Assembly: GCF_900100855.1 (NCBI RefSeq)
Contig: NZ_FNCB01000019.1
Location: 1 to 37,493, forward strand
DNA: 37,493 bases
Source of the DNA: Idiomarina zobellii
Lineage (GTDB): Bacteria > Pseudomonadota > Gammaproteobacteria > Enterobacterales > Alteromonadaceae
Direction: 5' to 3'
Part shown: positions 30,262 to 37,221 of the stretch, one piece after another
Layout: the number at the start of each line of letters is the position of its first letter
Position numbering within the stretch: the first letter of the stretch is position 1
Position numbers and translations under genes: made by a program
Notes under the pieces: model-generated
Database searches by the model: none
Told to the model about the DNA's origin: nothing
What the model saw: the letters and a program-made list of their open reading frames with translations, nothing else

Positions 30262-31752
30262 ATGTCTAACGAAAACACAAAGTGGTGGGAAAATAGGGTT
30301 CTAAGATCAGTTGATAATTTAAAATTATGGAATGAAAACCCTCGTCTCGATCCATCCAGTAAGCTGGTAACTGTGAGAGATTATGCCGAAGAGCTTATTT
30401 CAGACCCCAGTGATAAACAAAACTTCATTATACTTTTAAAATCAATTGCGAAACGGGGGTTTGTGTCTTTCGATCCTGTTGTCGTGTGGAAAGATGACGA
30501 TGAGCGATTTGCTGTAGCGGAGGGAAATCGACGGGTAACAGCATTGAAGCTTCTACGATCACCTGAGAAAGCTCCTATGCCGATCCGAAAGCTGGTTGTA
30601 TCGCTTGCTCGACAGATAGATAGAGATGACATTGAGAAGATTAAAGTAAGTCTGGCACCATCATTTGAAGACGCCAGGTGGTATATACTTCAGAGACATT
30701 CCACAGCCACTAACCAAATAAGATGGCAGAGGTTGCAACAACAAAGGTTCATTATAAATGTCTATGATTCGGTAGGTCAGGATTTGGAGGAAACCATTGC
30801 CATTACTGGATTTAAACGTGCCGCTATCCTAGATTCCTTGCGATACGTTAAGATTCGGGATATGGCGACTCGGCCTGGGGTTACAGCCCATCTAACAGAA
30901 GATGAGAAGGAAAAAGTTTACAGCCATCGAATTAATATGACAGTGATAGAAAGGTGGTTTGGTAACAGCCAAGTCAGAGAAGCTTGGCACATTAAGTTTA
31001 GCGATTCAGAAGTTAATATAGATGCTAACCTGAGCAGCTTTTATAAAGCTTACGCTGAGTTTTTAAAGCTAACTTTCAGCAAAGACAATGAACTTGGATA
31101 CTCCGTAAATACCAGGACTATAGACAGCAAATTTCAAGAAATATTTGAATACCTTCCCAAGGTAAAGCCGAAAGGTGAAGAAGAGGAAGATGAAGCACCA
31201 GTAGCTGATGAGCAAGAGAAGAGTGATAACGATAAAGAGAGTGAACAGCAACAAAGCGATGATGAAAAACCTGACAAAAAAGACAGATTAAAAGGAAATC
31301 CTAAACGCGGTCAGTTTACCGACAAATACCACACTATCAACTCAAAAAGCTATAAATTGAATGCGCTCTTCGATGAATTAGGTAGGCTTCCGGTGAAAAG
31401 ATATTCAAACGTAGCGGCCGCCTCCCTAAGGATTTTTTTAGAACTCTCGGTCGATGATTTTATCAAGAGCAATGACTTCACTGGCGAGGTGGCCAGACGA
31501 TTAAAAAAAGGCTATCATGAAGTCACATTACAGCAAAAACTGAATGTGCTGCGAGGTGAGTTTATAGATGACCGAGAAGCAAACAAGGTTATTGGTCAGC
31601 TGTTAAACAATAGCAACGATTATAGTTTAAATACTTTGAATGAATACATTCACGGTACGAAGGTTCACAAAGTAGAGCCTCAATTCCTAAATAGATTTTG
31701 GGATATGTTATCTCCTCTATTGGAGGTATTAGTCGAGTTGAGAGAAATATGA
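30262..31752 (+). CDS. ParB/Srx-like domain protein, first gene of cargo trio
   Basis: A 496-aa protein. Residues ~15-100 form a ParB/Srx-like domain: DNLKLWNENPR at the front and the nucleotide-binding box AEGNRRVTALKLL (EGNRR at 87-91), the counterpart of GERRxRA in ParB. A helical middle follows. A strongly acidic, Glu/Asp/Gln/Lys linker (~295-340, e.g. EEEEDEAPVADEQEKSD) separates the last ~140 aa, which resemble no family I know. I chose the ATG at 30262 because GGGAG at 30252-30256 precedes it; an in-frame GTG at 30193 lacks a site. It is not a partition ParB: no HTH or ParA partner. It overlaps the methylase start (ATGA), so the two are co-translated. Confidence 0.7.
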   Translation: MSNENTKWWENRVLRSVDNLKLWNENPRLDPSSKLVTVRDYAEELISDPSDKQNFIILLKSIAKRGFVSFDPVVVWKDDDERFAVAEGNRRVTALKLLRSPEKAPMPIRKLVVSLARQIDRDDIEKIKVSLAPSFEDARWYILQRHSTATNQIRWQRLQQQRFIINVYDSVGQDLEETIAITGFKRAAILDSLRYVKIRDMATRPGVTAHLTEDEKEKVYSHRINMTVIERWFGNSQVREAWHIKFSDSEVNIDANLSSFYKAYAEFLKLTFSKDNELGYSVNTRTIDSKFQEIFEYLPKVKPKGEEEEDEAPVADEQEKSDNDKESEQQQSDDEKPDKKDRLKGNPKRGQFTDKYHTINSKSYKLNALFDELGRLPVKRYSNVAAASLRIFLELSVDDFIKSNDFTGEVARRLKKGYHEVTLQQKLNVLRGEFIDDREANKVIGQLLNNSNDYSLNTLNEYIHGTKVHKVEPQFLNRFWDMLSPLLEVLVELREI

Positions 31753-32645
31753 ATTTTTTTTCGCCATTGCGCTACCCAGGGGGTAAGTCGAAACTAACGC
31801 CCTATGTGCTTGAAACCCTTAAGCTTAATAAGCTGGATGGGTGCGCATATGTGGAGCCATTTGCTGGGGGGGCTGCCATTGCGTGGTATCTTTTATTGAA
31901 TGGACATGTCAACAGGATTTATATAAACGATTTAGATCCAGCCATTCACGCGTTTTGGTATAGCTCCTTATATAGAACGGAAGAGCTTTGTGAGCTGATA
32001 AGAACTACACCGATAACTATTGATGAGTGGTTTCGACAGCGAGAAATTTATCGCGAATCGCCAGAAGACTTTCTTCGTCTTGGGTTCGCTACGCTATTTT
32101 TAAACCGTACCAATAGATCAGGAATACTAAAAGGTGGCGTGATTGGCGGGTTAGAGCAAAAAGGAGCATACAAGCTCGACTGCCGTTTTAATAAAGAGAA
32201 GCTAATAGAAAGGATTGTAGCTATAGGAGAACGGAGAGCTGATGTCAGGCTTAGCAACCTAGATGCAACGATTTTTATTGAAGAGCATATCCCCGATATC
32301 GAGGGGCAGGCGTTTGTTAATATCGATCCTCCTTATTACGTAAAAGGCAAAGGGCTTTACCAGAACTTTTTTGAACACGATGATCATTATCGGTTATATG
32401 AAAGCATCGTGAGGTTGGTACAACCATGGATAGTTACATACGACGATACGCCTGAGATATGTGGAATTTATTCAGAGTTCCAACCAGAGCCCTTTGGTCT
32501 CACCTACACGGCTCAAACGAAGTGTAAAGGCTCGGAGATTATTGTCCACTCAGATAGCTTGAGAAAAGCCAATTTCAAACCAGACATTACTTTTGGTGAG
32601 CTACGTAAATTAAAAAAGCTAAGCTCGCTGTCACCAGATTCCTAA
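31749..32645 (+). CDS. Dam-type (D12 class) DNA adenine-N6 methyltransferase, cargo
   Basis: A 298-aa D12-class adenine methylase, which transfers methyl from SAM to adenine N6. The SAM-binding motif RYPGGKSKL sits at 8-16 (PGGK 10-13), with VEPFAGGAA at 35-43. The catalytic motif IDPPYY is at 192-197 (DPPY 193-196). The segment LFLNRTNRSGILKGGVIGG is typical of the target-recognition region. The start at 31749 overlaps the stop of the ParB-like gene by four bases; an in-frame ATG 51 bases upstream is inside that gene and less likely. Target sequence is unknown; GATC is common in this class. No recognisable restriction enzyme is adjacent, so the role is either self-marking for the ParB-like partner or an orphan methylase. 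Confidence 0.88.
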   Translation: MNFFSPLRYPGGKSKLTPYVLETLKLNKLDGCAYVEPFAGGAAIAWYLLLNGHVNRIYINDLDPAIHAFWYSSLYRTEELCELIRTTPITIDEWFRQREIYRESPEDFLRLGFATLFLNRTNRSGILKGGVIGGLEQKGAYKLDCRFNKEKLIERIVAIGERRADVRLSNLDATIFIEEHIPDIEGQAFVNIDPPYYVKGKGLYQNFFEHDDHYRLYESIVRLVQPWIVTYDDTPEICGIYSEFQPEPFGLTYTAQTKCKGSEIIVHSDSLRKANFKPDITFGELRKLKKLSSLSPDS

Positions 32646-32664
32646 AAGTTTGAAGGCTCAATGT

Positions 32665-33678
32665 ATGAAGGCAATGGTTTCCGTAGTTCTTCTTGTACTA
32701 AGTTTTAGTGTCTTAGGTCAAGAAGCTGCTGTATCGAAAAAGGTTGAAACAGACCCAGGTAACGAAGAGAAAGTAGAGGCAAGCCCTGCCGTTCAGGATA
32801 AGCTTGTAGTTTCGGCCTCTGAGATAGATAGGATGCTATCTATCAAGGGAATTAAATCAAAGCAAGAGTTGATGAGTACTGCTTTTAGCTCGAATAGGAG
32901 CTTAGCCCTAGCAAGTTTTGGTTTTTCTCTTACAATTCTCTTAGGTGGCGCAATTTTTGTAGTGGTTAATCATGGACGGCTAGATAAGCTTGTAGATTCA
33001 TATTCCAAGAAACTCGAGGGAATTGAAGAAACAGAGATGAGACTTAAGAAGAAGGTTGACGAGCTTGATGAGCATAAATCAGTGCATATGGCGTTCGGAG
33101 ATTTATTAACATCTCAAGGCCTTATTGCTAGGCTAAGCTCTGTGATGATTAACCTTACGGCATCGTGCGACGAAGCATCCAAGAAGGAAATGAACCACGA
33201 CGTATCTGGCGACCTGAAAATGATCCATGAACGTATTTATGAAATGTGTCGAGAGATTCATGAAGTTGGCAGTCAGGCTTTAATGAAACTTCAGACTGCA
33301 AGAAGAGAACTGAAATCCGTTCGGTCATCTACAGTCGCTACGGGTGAGCTTGAGACGCATATCTGCATAGAACTTGCAAGAATACACACGCTGAATGCAT
33401 TGGCATATAAGCGCTTATGGGGGATTTCTTCTAGTGAAACAGATTTGCTCAAGGCTACAGACGAGATTAAAAGTGCTGAGCAAGAAGCAAAGAAATGCGA
33501 AAATGAATCTTTATTGGCAAAAGTAAAGTATAACTATGCATGTTACTTGAATCTAAGCGGAAACCAGAGTCGTGCGGAACACTTACTAAGGGAAGCGTGT
33601 GAGCTAGAGTCAAGATATGTAAACAAGGCAAAGACAGATCCGGACTTAAAGCGACTTGTGCTATGTGGGGAAGGTTGA
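32665..33678 (+). CDS. Exported/membrane coiled-coil protein with TPR-like tail, cargo trio
   Basis: A 337-aa protein I do not recognise. It opens with a signal peptide (MKAMVSVVLLVLSFSVLGQ), then a low-complexity Glu/Val/Lys segment, a membrane helix (ASFGFSLTILLGGAIFVVVNH, ~82-102) and a coiled coil (~105-145, SKKLEGIEETEMRLKKKVDEL). A helical region follows and a final TPR-like repeat (YNYACYLNLSGNQSRAEHLLREACEL). I chose the ATG at 32665 because GAAGG lies 8 bases before it and it begins the signal peptide. It follows the methylase by 19 bases, making a trio. A membrane-anchored sensor or effector is conceivable; that is speculation. Confidence 0.6.
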   Translation: MKAMVSVVLLVLSFSVLGQEAAVSKKVETDPGNEEKVEASPAVQDKLVVSASEIDRMLSIKGIKSKQELMSTAFSSNRSLALASFGFSLTILLGGAIFVVVNHGRLDKLVDSYSKKLEGIEETEMRLKKKVDELDEHKSVHMAFGDLLTSQGLIARLSSVMINLTASCDEASKKEMNHDVSGDLKMIHERIYEMCREIHEVGSQALMKLQTARRELKSVRSSTVATGELETHICIELARIHTLNALAYKRLWGISSSETDLLKATDEIKSAEQEAKKCENESLLAKVKYNYACYLNLSGNQSRAEHLLREACELESRYVNKAKTDPDLKRLVLCGEG

Positions 33679-33718
33679 TATATTTAACAGGCCTACTGTA
33701 AAGGAGAGGAGCTACATC

Positions 33719-33757
33719 ATGAGTTTTATCAAGAGAGATGAGTCTTGGTGGGTTTAA
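33719..33757 (+). CDS. Possible 12-codon micro-ORF with strong RBS
   Basis: AAGGAGAGG at 33701-33709 is an excellent ribosome binding site, ten bases before an ATG that opens MSFIKRDESWWV then TAA. Tandem Trp codons followed 18 bases later by a strong terminator (33775-33799) recall leader-peptide attenuation, but downstream is only a 68-aa orphan. Translation is unproven. Confidence 0.25.
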   Translation: MSFIKRDESWWV

Positions 33758-33772
33758 AAACATAAAATTCTC

Positions 33773-33799
33773 GAAGCCCGGCTTATGCCGGGCTTTTTC
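33773..33799 (+). terminator. Intrinsic terminator after the cargo trio
   Basis: AGCCCGGC-TTAT-GCCGGGCT followed by TTTT: an 8-bp GC-rich stem with a TTAT loop, downstream of the trio and the micro-ORF. Confidence 0.85.
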
Positions 33800-33820
33800 G
33801 TTTTAGGAAGGAGCTATTAT

Positions 33821-34027
33821 ATGATTGATAAAATGAGCAAAGACGAGCTGAAACATGCTGTTTACGCAATTGACTATGCCTTGCTAAGTAAAAGCATCGG
33901 AGAAAAGCATGATGACTCTAAAACTCTGGAAAAAATAAGTACAGAGTCATTACAAGAAGCACGTACTAAGCTCGTAGAAGCCTTAGGCAAGGACGTAGGA
34001 CTTCATCCTCCCGGGCGTGGAAATTGA
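33821..34027 (+). CDS. Small orphan protein of 68 aa, cargo
   Basis: A soluble, helix-forming protein with AGGAAGGAG at 33805-33813 ahead of its ATG. It starts MIDKMSKDELKHAVYAID and is rich in Lys and Glu, ending GLHPPGRGN. No family recognised. It is the last gene before the transposon left end and lies after a terminator, so it must have its own promoter or arise from readthrough. It could be a small regulator or antitoxin-like protein; nothing proves that. Confidence 0.5.
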   Translation: MIDKMSKDELKHAVYAIDYALLSKSIGEKHDDSKTLEKISTESLQEARTKLVEALGKDVGLHPPGRGN

Positions 34028-34095
34028 AGTTTGATAACCCCTGCCGGTTTCTGAGTATTTACATACCTCATTGTCTACAAAGCGCTAAATGAAAA

Positions 34096-34231
34096 TTAAG
34101 ATCTTTATTGTTTAGGCACTTATCTTAACGGCAATAAATTTTTAAGATCTTTAATGTTAGATAGAAAAGCTTTTTTATTGCAATTAACGGTTTTATTGAC
34201 AAAAAGTTTAAATCTTTAATGTACGCCCACA
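34096..34231 (-). repeat. Left end with three spaced TnsB-type sites
   Basis: Reading inward from 34231: terminal TGTGGGCGT, then ACATTAAAGATTTAAA at 34207-34222, ACATTAAAGATCTTAA at 34142-34157 (identical to right-end site 2) and ACAATAAAGATCTTAA at 34096-34111. Spacings of 65 and 46 bases match the looser layout of the Tn7 left end. Confidence 0.88.
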
Positions 34232-34236
34232 TATCT
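34232..34236. repeat. Target-site duplication, left copy (TATCT)
   Basis: Exact copy of the 20567-20571 sequence, directly following the left transposon end; the original glmS downstream sequence resumes here. Confidence 0.93.
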
Positions 34237-34262
34237 ACCTGCTGAATTTGACCTTTCTAAAG

Positions 34263-34293
34263 AACCCAACTACTGTGAGGTAGTTGGGTTTTT
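34263..34293 (+). terminator. Displaced glmS terminator (probable)
   Basis: An 11-bp stem (AACCCAACTAC / GTAGTTGGGTT) with a TGTGAG loop and a T5 run. Before the transposon arrived it would have lain about 50 bases after the glmS stop, so it was probably the glmUS terminator. It now follows the left end and precedes the permease gene. Confidence 0.8.
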
Positions 34294-34310
34294 CGTTTTA
34301 AGGAGCCGCT

Positions 34311-35525
34311 ATGGATAACTTCATATCGCTATGGGGCGAATCGGCGTACACCAGCCTTGGTTTTTTCTGGATGGCGTTATGGGCGTTTGTATTAGGTTAT
34401 TTGATCAGTAGCTTAATCCAAGTGCTCATTACCAAACGAAGAATGCGCAAGGCAATGGGCGGTAATGACTTAAAGTCTGTGTCGCTGGGTACTTTCTTTG
34501 GTTTTATTTCTAGCTCCTGTAGTTTCGCTGCACTTTCAACCACCAGAGCTTTATTTAACAAAGGCGCGGCGTTCAGTGCGTCTATGGCATTTATGCTGGC
34601 CTCTACCAACTTGGTTATTGAACTGGGGTTTGTCATTTCTATTTTTCTGGGTTGGCAGTTTGTCGTTGGTGAATACGTCGGCGGGTTGCTGCTCATTCTG
34701 TTCGTTTGGTTATTCATAACGCTCACCAACCCCAAAAAGCTGATTAAAAGTGCGCGTAAAGAGGAAGATGATGAAGACGAGCACCATCATGAAACAACGC
34801 TTTCCGATTTATTAAGTGCGGATACCTGGCAAAAAGTCGGGCAAAAGTACATTATGGAATGGCAGATGGTCTGGCAGGATGTACTTATCGGCTTTACCGT
34901 AGCTGGTGTTATTTCTGCCTTTGTGCCCAGTGCTTTCTTCGAGTGGCTGTTTATTGGTGTGGGTACTCAAGGCGAGCCAGGTTTCTGGTCATTATTGCAG
35001 CAGGCTGTTGTAGGTCCTATTGCCGCGTTTTTCACTTTCATAGGTTCCATGGGGAACATTCCGCTGGCAGCTGTTCTGTTTGGCGAAGGAGTTGCCTTTG
35101 CGGGTGTTATGGCATTCATTTTCTCTGACTTAATTGTGCTGCCAGTGCTGAAAATTAATGCGCGTTACTATGGTTGGAAAATGGCTCTGTACATTGCTTT
35201 AATGCTTTTTATTTGCCTGGTAGCGGCGTCTCTTGCTATGCATTACGGCTTGTTGGCCTTTGATGCCTTACCCGATGCGTCTCAATGGTCCTCACCAGCT
35301 AAGCAAGAACATTTCAAACTCAATTATGGTTTTGTGCTGAATATTATTTTCTTACTACTTAGCGCTGTCATGGTTGTGCTTTGGCGTAAGAAGCAAAAAG
35401 AGCACAAACACCATCACCATCATGACCACGGCGGGTCGTCTGTTGGGGATAAAGTAATGAATGCTTTGTGTGTAGTCAGTGTTCTTTGGTTAGCAGGCGG
35501 TATGGTGACTTACGCAGTTCAATAA
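34311..35525 (+). CDS. ArsP/DUF318-type permease with His-rich loop
   Basis: A 404-aa inner-membrane protein with about eight to ten helices in two repeats. The signature segment SSCSFAALSTTRALFNKGAA (~62-81), then SMAFMLASTNLVIELG, and a repeated copy GSMGNIPLAAVLFGEG (~239-254), point to the permease family that includes ArsP (PF03773). Members move organoarsenicals or metals; this one also has acidic/His-rich (DEDEHHHE, ~152-159) and His-rich (HKHHHHHDHGG, ~364-374) loops, which suggests metal binding. Substrate is unknown. AGGAG precedes the ATG, after the terminator of the previous unit. Confidence 0.75.
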   Translation: MDNFISLWGESAYTSLGFFWMALWAFVLGYLISSLIQVLITKRRMRKAMGGNDLKSVSLGTFFGFISSSCSFAALSTTRALFNKGAAFSASMAFMLASTNLVIELGFVISIFLGWQFVVGEYVGGLLLILFVWLFITLTNPKKLIKSARKEEDDEDEHHHETTLSDLLSADTWQKVGQKYIMEWQMVWQDVLIGFTVAGVISAFVPSAFFEWLFIGVGTQGEPGFWSLLQQAVVGPIAAFFTFIGSMGNIPLAAVLFGEGVAFAGVMAFIFSDLIVLPVLKINARYYGWKMALYIALMLFICLVAASLAMHYGLLAFDALPDASQWSSPAKQEHFKLNYGFVLNIIFLLLSAVMVVLWRKKQKEHKHHHHHDHGGSSVGDKVMNALCVVSVLWLAGGMVTYAVQ

Positions 35526-35556
35526 AAAAGAGGCCCTCAGCGGGGAGGCTGAGGGC
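35522..35556 (-). terminator. Intrinsic terminator for the minus-strand porin operon
   Basis: On the minus strand the stem GCCCTCAG / CTGAGGGC (plus 35533-35540 and 35549-35556) is followed by a T6 run (plus A run 35524-35529), just after the last gene. It may also slow transcription of the convergent permease. Confidence 0.8.
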
Positions 35557-35565
35557 TTAAGCCAT

Positions 35566-35964
35566 TTAGAAGGTCGCTATAACCTTTAAGTCACCTGAGA
35601 CTTTGCTTTTATCAGAAACATACCCAATACCTTGAGGGTTGCTTTTCAAAAACTCGATGACAGCATCGTCACTGTCTAACGTATCAAGTGGTGTTGCACG
35701 GCCAGTGAATTTTAACTTAGCCCAGTGACGCTTTAACTGATTGCCTGTCTGGCCAACCAATTTGGTTTCAAACGCTTTACGCGTGGCTGAGCTTTCAGGC
35801 AGGTTAACGCCTGTTAAAACACGCGACTGACCTAAATAAATTCGGGCGATGGACTCTTCGTTAATCTCTGTTTGAGAAACGACGACGCCGTTGTTCGCTG
35901 AGGCTGAAAAGCTCAGCATACCGGCGAACAAAACGATGAGAAATACGGCTAACTTTTTCATCAT
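35566..35964 (-). CDS. Small PstS-like exported substrate-binding protein
   Basis: A 132-aa exported protein. The signal peptide is KKLAVFLIVLFAGMLSFSASA; the mature part resembles the short phosphate-binding-protein-like (PBP) family common beside porins in marine gammaproteobacteria (ESIARIYLGQSR near the N-terminus, GIGYVSDKSKV near the C-terminus). It lacks the length of a full periplasmic phosphate-binding protein (~320 aa). Two ATGs in tandem start it; the second (35961) is better spaced from AAGGAAG. It is 6 bases after the porin stop, so a porin-PBP operon. Phosphate or anion binding is inference. Confidence 0.7.
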   Translation of the reverse strand: MMKKLAVFLIVLFAGMLSFSASANNGVVVSQTEINEESIARIYLGQSRVLTGVNLPESSATRKAFETKLVGQTGNQLKRHWAKLKFTGRATPLDTLDSDDAVIEFLKSNPQGIGYVSDKSKVSGDLKVIATF

Positions 35965-35970
35965 ACTTCC

Positions 35971-37221
35971 TTAAAATACAAATTGAACGGCAGCTGAAGC
36001 TAATACATCAGATTCGTCGGTTAACTTGTCGTCAGCGTGGGTAACATCAAACTTAAGAACCGCGCTTGGGGCAATATTGAAGTTAACACCAATAGAGGTG
36101 TACGCTGTTTCAGTAACAACGATATTGGCTGCCTGATTAACAAACGCTTGTAACTGAGGATCTGGCACAGTGAAACGTTCAGGGCTCATGACTTTATCGT
36201 CAGTTTTGCCGTAAGTTGCGTGTAACGCCCAGCTGTCAAAACGCTTTCCGGCAGTTAAATAGGCAGAACGCTGTTTAGGAACGTAGCTATTTTCCAGTTC
36301 TAATTCGGTGTATTCAGCACCAACAAACCAGTCGAAGTTGTCGTACATAACGCCAACACCAGCGAAAGTGCCTTTGTCTTCAGAGGCATCGAGCTCGTTG
36401 GCGACACCTTCCAGACCAGCAAGAGTCAGTGAATCAAGGAAATCGCCGATATTGACTTCTTGTCCATTAATATCAGTTGTTAAAGTGTCAGTACTGATAT
36501 TCGCATCATTGGTTTGGTAGTAGGCAACACGCATGGTCAAATTGCTGTATATCGCGCTGGTATTGAAGCCGATAAGGTTGTTCAATTCAGCTTCAGCTGT
36601 TTCACCACCTATAACGTTAATGTCGTCCTGCATATTGCCGGCAACAACTTGCGTGTTAAAGGTGAAGTCACCAACAAACGCATTGTGCTGAAAGCTTACA
36701 CCGGTGTAGTTGTCGAAAGGCACGCGATAAACGCTTTGAGGCGTGCGAAGCCAGTGGTAGCTGTAACCGACATCGAGGTAGTCAGAATACATGTAAAAAG
36801 GCAGACGCAATTTACCGACGTTAATGCTCGCAGAGTCAGTTAGTTGATACTGCAAATAAGCCCACTCGACTCCCAGATCAAAGTCCTCAGAGCCGCGCGA
36901 CATAATTTGCGTAGTGACACTGAGCTTGTCAGACAAGTTAGCCTTAGCCTGTAGAGCGAATAAGCTACCCGGATTAAAATCTAAGTCGTTATCGTAGCCG
37001 AACAGCTGGTCGTCGCTGCCGGTTGTCATGCCAGCGGCGATGCTGCCGAAGCCACTCCACTCAATTTGATCCTGGGCAAGCGCAGAAGAGCTCATAACCA
37101 GTGCCGCAGCACCGATAGACGCTAATGCATGTTTCGGATGCGTATTTCGGTCTATCCGGACAGCGATTCCGGCATCATTCGGACAAGCGTTCCGGTGTCG
37201 TCCGGACAAGTTAATTCTCAC
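35971..37221 (-). CDS. Outer-membrane porin with its 5' end replaced by an IS21-family end
   Basis: Beta-barrel porin-like protein: from about residue 30 comes the tail of a signal peptide (KHALASIGAAALVMSSSALAQ) and then a mature part with alternating aromatic/polar strands, ending in the Phe-terminated VQFVF of outer-membrane barrels. Upstream of residue ~29 (position ~37139) the sequence belongs to an IS element end, so the native start codon and promoter are gone. The open frame from the GTG at 37219-37221 runs through the IS repeats (LSGRHRNACPNDAG). That start has a poor ribosome binding site, so expression is doubtful; the native gene probably began just before KHALAS. Confidence 0.75.
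   Translation of the reverse strand: MRINLSGRHRNACPNDAGIAVRIDRNTHPKHALASIGAAALVMSSSALAQDQIEWSGFGSIAAGMTTGSDDQLFGYDNDLDFNPGSLFALQAKANLSDKLSVTTQIMSRGSEDFDLGVEWAYLQYQLTDSASINVGKLRLPFYMYSDYLDVGYSYHWLRTPQSVYRVPFDNYTGVSFQHNAFVGDFTFNTQVVAGNMQDDINVIGGETAEAELNNLIGFNTSAIYSNLTMRVAYYQTNDANISTDTLTTDINGQEVNIGDFLDSLTLAGLEGVANELDASEDKGTFAGVGVMYDNFDWFVGAEYTELELENSYVPKQRSAYLTAGKRFDSWALHATYGKTDDKVMSPERFTVPDPQLQAFVNQAANIVVTETAYTSIGVNFNIAPSAVLKFDVTHADDKLTDESDVLASAAVQFVF

Larger units (their letters stand above)
20572..34231 (+). mobile_element. Complete Tn7-like transposon (13,660 bp)
   Basis: The element is bounded by TGTCGGCGTACATT at 20572 and, reading inward from the other side, TGTGGGCGTACATT at 34231. The first 18 bases match except for one base. 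It is flanked by TATCT duplications and inserted in attTn7 with the tns genes transcribed away from glmS, the Tn7 orientation. It encodes TnsA-E in order. The R-to-tnsA interval (about 1.9 kb) and the tnsE-to-L interval (about 4 kb) hold cargo. No cas gene or CRISPR is present, and both TnsD and TnsE exist, so it is a classical two-target-pathway element, not a CRISPR-guided one. Cargo blocks look more AT-rich than the tns genes. Confidence 0.95.

Noticed and set aside
20572-34231. CRISPR-associated transposon
   Set aside because: No cas genes, no repeat-spacer array, and both TnsD and TnsE are present, so it is a classical Tn7-like element.
34498-35128. Plus-strand frames +1 to the permease
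   Set aside because: Shadow frames of the permease; Cys-rich and low-complexity translations.
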